64,000 nt of DNA from Prochlorococcus marinus str. MIT 1013 (GTDB taxonomy: Bacteria > Cyanobacteriota > Cyanobacteriia > PCC-6307 > Cyanobiaceae): NCBI RefSeq assembly GCF_027359395.1, contig NZ_CP114778.1:1982713-2046712 (forward strand), written 5' to 3'. Below the pieces are notes generated by a model. The model ran no database searches. It was not told the origin of the DNA and saw nothing but the letters and a program-made list of their open reading frames with translations. Positions 58,721 to 64,000 of the stretch are shown in pieces (position 1 is the first letter of the stretch; the number at the start of each line of letters is the position of its first letter). A program made the translations under genes and the position numbers.

Positions 58721-59476
58721 TTAACATTTCCAGCTATCTTTGTGTCTTCTTAATATTGTAAATTCTTCGACATTTTTTGCTCTTAAAAACAAATTTGTTT
58801 TTCTTTCTTCTGAAATTGTTGAAGGGAGACTGGGAATCCCTCTCTGTCGTTGTTTGTGGACAATTTTTAATCTTTCGATAATAGAAATATCGTTAGACTT
58901 TAATGTTAATGCCCACTTTAAGTTGTTTTCAGTATATTCATGTGCAGAATATATCTTAGTGTTTTCTGGAAGAGAATTAAGTTTATATAAACTTTCAAAC
59001 ATTTGAGAAGGTGTACCTTCTAATAGGCGACCACAACCACCTCCAAAAAGTGTGTCTCCAGGAAATAATATATTATATTTAGTATTTCCATTTGATACAT
59101 AAAAAGCTAGATGGTTGTTAGTATGACCATGCACTTCAATTACTTTAATCTTGCTATCCATTAAGTAAAAAATATCATTATCATCAACTGAAAATGTTTG
59201 AAAAGGAATTCTTTTAAGTTCTTTTTTTGCTGCAATTACCTTTGCATTTGGCCATCTTTTAATTAACTTCTGTGTTCCACCAATATGGTCATCATGATGA
59301 TGTGTTTGAAGGATTGCCTCCAACGATAGGTTCTTATCTAAAAGCCATTTCTCTACTGGTCTCGAGATGGAGGGATCTACTACAACTGCATTGCAATTGT
59401 GGACCCATACCCATACGATATTGTCCTGTAAGACAGTAATTGGGTGAATAGTGAATTCGCTTTCTTTCTCTAACAT
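58721..59476 (-). CDS. gloB: Hydroxyacylglutathione hydrolase (glyoxalase II)
   Basis: GloB cleaves S-lactoylglutathione to lactate, the second step of methylglyoxal detoxification. The 251-residue metallo-beta-lactamase-fold protein has the metal motif QTHHHDDHIGG, then VHGHTNNHLAFYV and LFPGDTLFGGGCGRLLEGTPSQMFESL. The C-terminal substrate-binding part includes HEYTENNLKWAL. It is divergent from hisG across about 50 bases and precedes ridA. Confidence 0.96.
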   Translation of the reverse strand: MLEKESEFTIHPITVLQDNIVWVWVHNCNAVVVDPSISRPVEKWLLDKNLSLEAILQTHHHDDHIGGTQKLIKRWPNAKVIAAKKELKRIPFQTFSVDDNDIFYLMDSKIKVIEVHGHTNNHLAFYVSNGNTKYNILFPGDTLFGGGCGRLLEGTPSQMFESLYKLNSLPENTKIYSAHEYTENNLKWALTLKSNDISIIERLKIVHKQRQRGIPSLPSTISEERKTNLFLRAKNVEEFTILRRHKDSWKC

Positions 59477-59526
59477 TGTTTATTTAGGTGCTGTAATAGT
59501 TAGATTGCACTTCAATAGTTTTTGAC

Positions 59527-60189
59527 ATGTTTACTGTTGCATTAGCTAAAGGTGCCTTATTGCAGGAATCAGTCTCAATGTTTTCTAACGTTGGGCTTGA
59601 TTTTTCTGCTGTTTTAGAAGATAGCAATCGGCAATTGATGGTTCCCTCAGTATGTGGCCGTGCTAAAGCTCTTTTAGTTCGAAACAGTGATGTTCCTGTT
59701 TATGTATCTTATGGGCAGGCGCAACTAGGCATAGTGGGTTTTGACGTATTACAAGAGCAGAAATTGCAAGTATCTAATTTAGTAGATCTTGGTTTTGGTG
59801 CTTGTCATATGTCTGTTGCAGTTAAATCGAAAAGTGGTTACTTTAGTGCTTCTGACTTGCCTCCAAACTGTCGAGTGGCAAGTAAATTCACAAATTGCGC
59901 AAAGAGTTTTTTTGAACAAATAGATTTGCCTGTTCAATTGGTTCATTTGAGTGGATCGGTTGAATTAGGACCTATTACTGGTATGGCCGAAGCAATTGTC
60001 GATTTAGTCGCAACTGGTCGTACTCTTAGAGATAATGGACTTATAGAAATTGAAGAACTTTTTAAATCAAGCGCTCGTCTTGTTGGTCATCCACTCTCCC
60101 TAAGGCTAGATAGAGGCCCTCTTCAAGAAATTATTGATTCAATTCAAATCCAATCTCAGACCAAACACTTTTCTGATGGCAAAAAATGA
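59527..60189 (+). CDS. hisG: ATP phosphoribosyltransferase, short form
   Basis: HisG performs the first step of histidine synthesis. The 220-residue catalytic-only form lacks the regulatory C-terminal domain and would need HisZ. It shows [18 protein letters not shown], the ATP/PRPP-binding region with [24 protein letters not shown] and the central [14 protein letters not shown]. Its end overlaps the start of the ABC exporter gene by 14 bases, so the two are read together. Confidence 0.96.
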   Translation: MFTVALAKGALLQESVSMFSNVGLDFSAVLEDSNRQLMVPSVCGRAKALLVRNSDVPVYVSYGQAQLGIVGFDVLQEQKLQVSNLVDLGFGACHMSVAVKSKSGYFSASDLPPNCRVASKFTNCAKSFFEQIDLPVQLVHLSGSVELGPITGMAEAIVDLVATGRTLRDNGLIEIEELFKSSARLVGHPLSLRLDRGPLQEIIDSIQIQSQTKHFSDGKK

Positions 60190-61972
60190 TTTTCGTAGAG
60201 TTAAGAAACTTGGAAAGTATTTAAAAAAAGAAAAAAAACGTTTAATTCTAATACTTTTAATTTTAATACCTGTTGCATTAGCTGGTGCAATTCAACCTCT
60301 TCTCGTGGGGCAAGCAATTTCTGTTTTAAGAGGGGAGGATACGATATCCTTTTTTGATAAACTTTCTAATGAATTATCAATTCGTTTAATAATAGGTACA
60401 TTATTCATAACAGTATTACTTAGACTTGGATTACAAGGTTTTCAGTCATACAATATTCAGTCTGTAGGACAGAGATTAACTGCTCGAATTAGGGATGATT
60501 TGTTTTCTCATTCCATGTCTTTGTCATTGCGTTTTCATGACAAAATGCCTGTTGGTAAATTGCTGACAAGATTAACTAGCGATGTTGATGCATTGTCAGA
60601 AGTATTTGGAAGTGGGGCTGTTGGTGTGTTGGCTGATTTTGTAAGTCTTTTAGTTATATCAGTCACTATGATTTTAATTGAATGGAGACTAGGCTTTCTC
60701 CTTTTATTTATCCAAATACCTGTTACGTTGTTTATTCTTTGGTTACAAAAACGTTATCGAAAACAAAATTATAAAGTTAGAGAGGAACTATCCCAGTTGA
60801 ATGCAGATTTTCAGGAAAACCTCCAAGGACTTGAAGTTGTTCAAATGTTTAGAAGGCAAACTTTAAATGGTCAAAAATTTTTCAAAACTGGAACTAATTA
60901 TAAAAATGCAGTTAACGGAACAATTTTTTATGACAGTAGTATTTCCGCCTTTATTGAATGGATTTCATTGGCTGCAGTCGCTTTAGTTATTTCTTTGGGA
61001 GGTTACATGGTTACAGCAGGAGCTATGGGATTAGGAACTCTCACTACATTCATTTTATATTCACAAAGACTATTTGAACCTTTAAGGCAATTGGCAGAGA
61101 GATTTACACAAATACAGGGAGGATTAACAGCGGTTGAAAGAATTAGTGAATTGCTTGAGAAAAAAATCGAAATTCATGATCAAATTTCTCAGAAAGTAGA
61201 AAATATAAAAACAACAAATTTGTATAAAAATGTTTCTGGAGAAGTTTTATTTGAAAATGTAAGTTTTTTCTACAGAGAAGATGAACCTATAATAAATGAT
61301 TTAAGTTTTAAAATTAAGCCAGGTGAACACGTTGCTCTTGTTGGTCCAACAGGATCAGGTAAGACAACTTTAATTAGATTATTATGTAGGCTTTACGAAC
61401 CTCAAAAGGGTAATATATATATTGATGGACTAAACATTAAAAATATACCCATCCAATCATTAAGGAAACAGCTTGGAGTTGTACTTCAGGATACTTTCCT
61501 ATTTAGTGGCAACGTTGCAGATAATCTTCGTTTAGATTTATCAGTGAATAATCAACGTTTAAAAGATATATGTAGTGAATTAGGACTTGATAATTTATTG
61601 AGAAAATTACCAAATGGATTAGATACTTATATCAGAGAAAGAGGAGGTAATCTCTCTTCAGGAGAAAGACAGCTTTTATCTATTGCACGTCTTGCAATAA
61701 GAGATCCAAAAGTATTAATTATGGACGAAGCTACTGCTTTTATGGATCCTTCAACAGAGGCAACTTTGCAAAGAGATCTTGATAGATTATTAGAGAAAAG
61801 AACAGCTCTTGTTATAGCCCATCGACTAGCGACAATAGAATCTTCTGATCGAATTCTTGTAATGAGAAAAGGAAAGCTAATAGAGCAAGGCACACATGAA
61901 GAATTGAGGGCTTTAGGCGGACTTTATTCGCAACTTGCTGATTTACAAGAAAAAGGCCTGACTACCATCTAA
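60176..61972 (+). CDS. ABC exporter with fused membrane and ATPase domains
   Basis: The 598-residue half-transporter has a type-1 exporter membrane domain (about 1-310, six segments beginning [21 protein letters not shown]) and an ATPase domain. Walker A is [17 protein letters not shown], the signature [14 protein letters not shown], Walker [17 protein letters not shown] and the H-loop VIAHRLATI. It resembles multidrug/lipid exporters of the MsbA/LmrA type; the cargo is unknown. The start ATG 60176 was chosen because it gives [12 protein letters not shown], and it overlaps hisG by 14 bases. Confidence 0.94.
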   Translation: MAKNDFRRVKKLGKYLKKEKKRLILILLILIPVALAGAIQPLLVGQAISVLRGEDTISFFDKLSNELSIRLIIGTLFITVLLRLGLQGFQSYNIQSVGQRLTARIRDDLFSHSMSLSLRFHDKMPVGKLLTRLTSDVDALSEVFGSGAVGVLADFVSLLVISVTMILIEWRLGFLLLFIQIPVTLFILWLQKRYRKQNYKVREELSQLNADFQENLQGLEVVQMFRRQTLNGQKFFKTGTNYKNAVNGTIFYDSSISAFIEWISLAAVALVISLGGYMVTAGAMGLGTLTTFILYSQRLFEPLRQLAERFTQIQGGLTAVERISELLEKKIEIHDQISQKVENIKTTNLYKNVSGEVLFENVSFFYREDEPIINDLSFKIKPGEHVALVGPTGSGKTTLIRLLCRLYEPQKGNIYIDGLNIKNIPIQSLRKQLGVVLQDTFLFSGNVADNLRLDLSVNNQRLKDICSELGLDNLLRKLPNGLDTYIRERGGNLSSGERQLLSIARLAIRDPKVLIMDEATAFMDPSTEATLQRDLDRLLEKRTALVIAHRLATIESSDRILVMRKGKLIEQGTHEELRALGGLYSQLADLQEKGLTTI

Positions 61973-61985
61973 TTTGTACAAATTT

Positions 61986-62528
61986 ATGATTAATTTAGGA
62001 TCAAAAAGACTAGGAATGCCTGGGTGGAGAAACGAAAATATTCTTTCTGAAGAAACTTTAAGAAATTTATATGGAAAACAGGCTCTTCAATATTTTAATC
62101 AAAAGAATCCAGCCCTCTTCGTTTTTACAGATACAAAACCTTTTGATTTAATTGAGCTTGAGCAACTTCTTCAAGCAGTTGGCTGGGGAAGAAGGCCATT
62201 GAGGAGAGTAAAAAGAGCTCTTGATAATAGCTTGCTTAAGGTTGGTTTATGGCAACATGATCCTAAATTTCCAAGATTGATTGGATTCGCAAGATGCACT
62301 GGAGATGGAGTTATTGATGCAACAATATGGGACGTAGCTATCAACCCAGTTTATCAAGGTTATGGATTAGGTAAACAACTTATGTCATATTTAATGAAGA
62401 GTTTAAAAAGAGAAGGTATAAGTAGAGTAACTTTATTTGCTGATTCTGATGTTATTACTTTTTATAAGAGGCAGGGTTGGACCTTAGAGCCAAACGGTAA
62501 TAAATGTGCTTTTTGGTATTCAAATTGA
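61986..62528 (+). CDS. GNAT-family N-acetyltransferase
   Basis: The protein of about 180 residues has the acetyl-CoA motif in IWDVAINPVYQGYGLGKQLMSYLMKSLKREGISRVTLFADSD, and the C-terminal YKRQGWTLEPNGNKCAFW. The N-terminal part (LRNLYGKQALQYFNQ) is shared with a cyanobacterial and chloroplast group (GNAT-type acetyltransferases related to serotonin acetyltransferases). ATG 61986 is preferred to a TTG four codons upstream. It follows the ABC exporter by 13 bases. Confidence 0.88.
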   Translation: MINLGSKRLGMPGWRNENILSEETLRNLYGKQALQYFNQKNPALFVFTDTKPFDLIELEQLLQAVGWGRRPLRRVKRALDNSLLKVGLWQHDPKFPRLIGFARCTGDGVIDATIWDVAINPVYQGYGLGKQLMSYLMKSLKREGISRVTLFADSDVITFYKRQGWTLEPNGNKCAFWYSN

Positions 62529-62550
62529 TGGTTGAATTAGTATTATAAAA

Positions 62551-63255
62551 TTATGTATAGTATTCTTTTGATAAGTTGTTTATATCATAACCTTGCCTCC
62601 ATTTTTTTCTTAATTTAGCATTTTTAAATGCACGTTTAATTATATTTGAATTTGACCATTTTATATCATCAGTATATATATTTTCTCTAATACGTTTTAC
62701 TTTTGTTATTTTAGTAACTCTGGATATTAAATCGACATCTTCCATTATCTTTAAAGAAGAGAAACCTCCTGAAAGATAATAAAGATCTTTATGCATTAAT
62801 AAGCCTTGATCTCCATAAGGTCTTTGCAAGAAATGACTTCTAAGAGCGACTGCTATTTCTAAAATCCTGAATTCTAAACTATCTTTTTTGAGTCTAAAAT
62901 CAAAATACCATGCAAAATTTTTTGATGTTTTGTTTTTTAATATCTTTAATAAGCTCTTCACCCATGTTGGGTCTAATCTGCTGTCGGCGTGTAGAAATAA
63001 AAGCCATTCTCCTTTTGCATTTGAAGCACCAGTTTTTAATTGGTATCCTCTATTCTGTTTAGGGCTTTTTATTATATTTATTCCTTGTATTTGTGCAATT
63101 GAAATAGTTAAATCTACACTCCCACCATCAACTATCGTTAAGTTAAAGTTGTATGGCCATGCATTTAAATCCGCGAAGAGAAGTGGAATATGAGTGGCTT
63201 CATTTAAAGTTGGTATGATGATGCTGAGAGTTGGAATTTTTTGTAATCTATCCAT
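62551..63255 (-). CDS. Family 2 glycosyltransferase (TIGR04283-like)
   Basis: The 234-residue protein begins LSIIIPTLNEATHIPLLFADL with the nucleotide-sugar strand, then LTIVDGGSVDLTISIAQ, NRGYQLKTGASNAKGEWLLFLHADSRLDPTWV (a DxD-type site) and QRPYGDQGLLMHKDLYYLSGGF. This matches family 2 glycosyltransferases of the TIGR04283 group often paired with a TIGR04282 protein. The start codon overlaps the previous gene by 52 bases, which is long; no later in-frame Met is available before the conserved strand. Acceptor unknown. Confidence 0.85.
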   Translation of the reverse strand: MDRLQKIPTLSIIIPTLNEATHIPLLFADLNAWPYNFNLTIVDGGSVDLTISIAQIQGINIIKSPKQNRGYQLKTGASNAKGEWLLFLHADSRLDPTWVKSLLKILKNKTSKNFAWYFDFRLKKDSLEFRILEIAVALRSHFLQRPYGDQGLLMHKDLYYLSGGFSSLKIMEDVDLISRVTKITKVKRIRENIYTDDIKWSNSNIIKRAFKNAKLRKKWRQGYDINNLSKEYYT

Positions 63256-63935
63256 GGTGATAAATCTATAATACTATCCAGATCATTTTTAGTTTGAAGA
63301 AGTTGATAATCTACTTGATTAAAGGAAGCTAATCGAGTTGTCTGTTTTAGGACTTTATCTGTTCCCCAATCTATACCAGAAAATGGCCAGGTACATAAAG
63401 GATTTATAAGTTTATTTGATAGTCCAATAAGCCAATATCCACCGTCAATTGAAGGGCCTAAAACCATTTCTTTATTATTCAGTATCTGTATTGCTTGTAT
63501 TAAGTCAAAATGTGAGATTGATGGTAAATCAGTTCCAATTAGTAAAATGGGATTACGAATTTTATGAGTAATAGTTTTTTCAAAATGAGTCTTTAAAAAC
63601 TGTCTTTTCATTTTGGTCCCTAGATTACCTGGCCCTTGAAGCGCAACTGTTTTGATTTTGTTTGATTTTGCCCATTTTTTTGCGGCCTGAATACCAATTC
63701 CATCGATGGCAACTTTGATATCTGCAAGACCTTCTTTTTGAATTTGTTTGGCTACACCAATTGTATGATTCGTTAGTTTCTCTTGGACCTTGGCTGCTTT
63801 ATAGGCTCCTATATCTTTTGATAAACGACTTTTACATCTAAATGTGGCATGCCATCTTGTCATTAAAACAATAGTTGGAATGTTATTTTTATTTGATTTT
63901 TTTGTAGTTGCTGTTTTCGTTCTTTCTAGTTGCAT
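63204..63935 (-). CDS. DUF2064/TIGR04282-type nucleotidyl or glycosyl transferase
   Basis: The 243-residue protein has an N-terminal TIVLMTRWHATFRCKSRLSKDIG strand that matches the DUF2064 (TIGR04282) transferase family, usually K-P-x-x-G-x-x-K-T-R-L in relatives. It also has GTDLPSISHFDLIQAIQIL, MVLGPSIDGGYWLIGL and GIDWGTDKVL. It is commonly encoded beside a TIGR04283 glycosyltransferase, as here, with a 52-base overlap. The pair may build a small saccharide modification; no substrate is known. Confidence 0.82.
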   Translation of the reverse strand: MQLERTKTATTKKSNKNNIPTIVLMTRWHATFRCKSRLSKDIGAYKAAKVQEKLTNHTIGVAKQIQKEGLADIKVAIDGIGIQAAKKWAKSNKIKTVALQGPGNLGTKMKRQFLKTHFEKTITHKIRNPILLIGTDLPSISHFDLIQAIQILNNKEMVLGPSIDGGYWLIGLSNKLINPLCTWPFSGIDWGTDKVLKQTTRLASFNQVDYQLLQTKNDLDSIIDLSPWIDYKKFQLSASSYQL

Positions 63936-64000
63936 AGTTATTAATTTCAGATTCTTCTATGTTTGTGAAGCTTAAGTTACTATTCATTGCATCTGATTAA
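63936..64000. other. Window edge, non-coding
   Basis: The last 65 bases show no supported gene; a 13-codon plus-strand frame near 63959 is too short to claim. A neighbouring gene probably begins outside the window. Confidence 0.4.

Overview
The window is a dense, AT-rich, island-free stretch of a marine picocyanobacterial chromosome. The gene content points to Prochlorococcus, most likely a low-light-adapted strain (a NATL-like lineage is my guess from overall resemblance, not a computed placement). The supporting evidence is an alpha-carboxysome operon with form IA RuBisCO, both protochlorophyllide reductases, a cyanobacterial alkane pathway, Psb27, a ferrochelatase with a chlorophyll-binding-like tail, very short intergenic gaps and frequent TTG/GTG starts. 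I found no tRNA, rRNA, CRISPR array, insertion sequence or prophage.

Layout. 1-15 kb: end of an unknown gene, hemC, the primary sigma factor rpoD, priA, a DUF3153 membrane protein, argB, a DUF2854 protein, ssb, cobK, cutA, a PfkB kinase, purA, psb27 and proS. 14.5-25 kb: a helix-turn-helix protein, ppa, an ArsC/Spx protein, lepB, a dihydroorotase-like protein lacking key metal ligands, a double-domain histidine phosphatase, a CPBP protease, a probable ftsL-ftsI pair and tal. 24.5-35 kb: an FAD oxidoreductase, frr, pyrH, cobO, a chromosomal tyrosine recombinase, hemH, ilvB, a nuclease-fold secreted protein, tab2 and an S1-domain protein. 35-43 kb: a creatininase-family protein, aldehyde-deformylating oxygenase and acyl-ACP reductase (alkane synthesis), accA, an SDR, trpF, a site-2 protease and a lipoate ligase-like protein. 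42.9-48 kb: chlorophyll genes por, chlL, chlN and chlB. 48.5-58 kb: csoS1D, rdgB, then csoS1-cbbL-cbbS-csoS2-csoSCA-csoS4A-csoS4B, followed by a BMC protein with a long N-terminal extension (csoS1E-like) and a pterin-dehydratase-like RuBisCO assembly factor. 58-64 kb: a DUF3136 protein, RidA, a glyoxalase II, hisG, an ABC exporter, a GNAT acetyltransferase and a transferase pair.

The main functional block is the CO2-fixing organelle. CsoS1, CsoS1D, CsoS4A/B and the csoS1E-like protein form or modify the shell. CbbL/CbbS is the enzyme cargo, CsoS2 the scaffold, CsoSCA the carbonic anhydrase and acRAF a folding aid. Each gap among csoS1, cbbL, cbbS and csoS2 carries an RNA hairpin, whereas csoS2 to csoS4B are packed end to end with strong ribosome-binding sites. 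This suggests post-transcriptional control of stoichiometry. A 357-base leader in front of csoS1 contains three inverted repeats, including a 10-bp stem, and may be a regulatory RNA or operator region.

Other points of interest are probable loss of catalytic residues in the pyrophosphatase and the dihydroorotase, a Psb27 without a lipobox, an internal lipobox in the DUF3153 protein, a possible ATT/ATC start codon, and three convergent gene pairs that share one palindromic TTAA as both stop codons. Everything here comes from reading the sequence; no database search or structure calculation was run.
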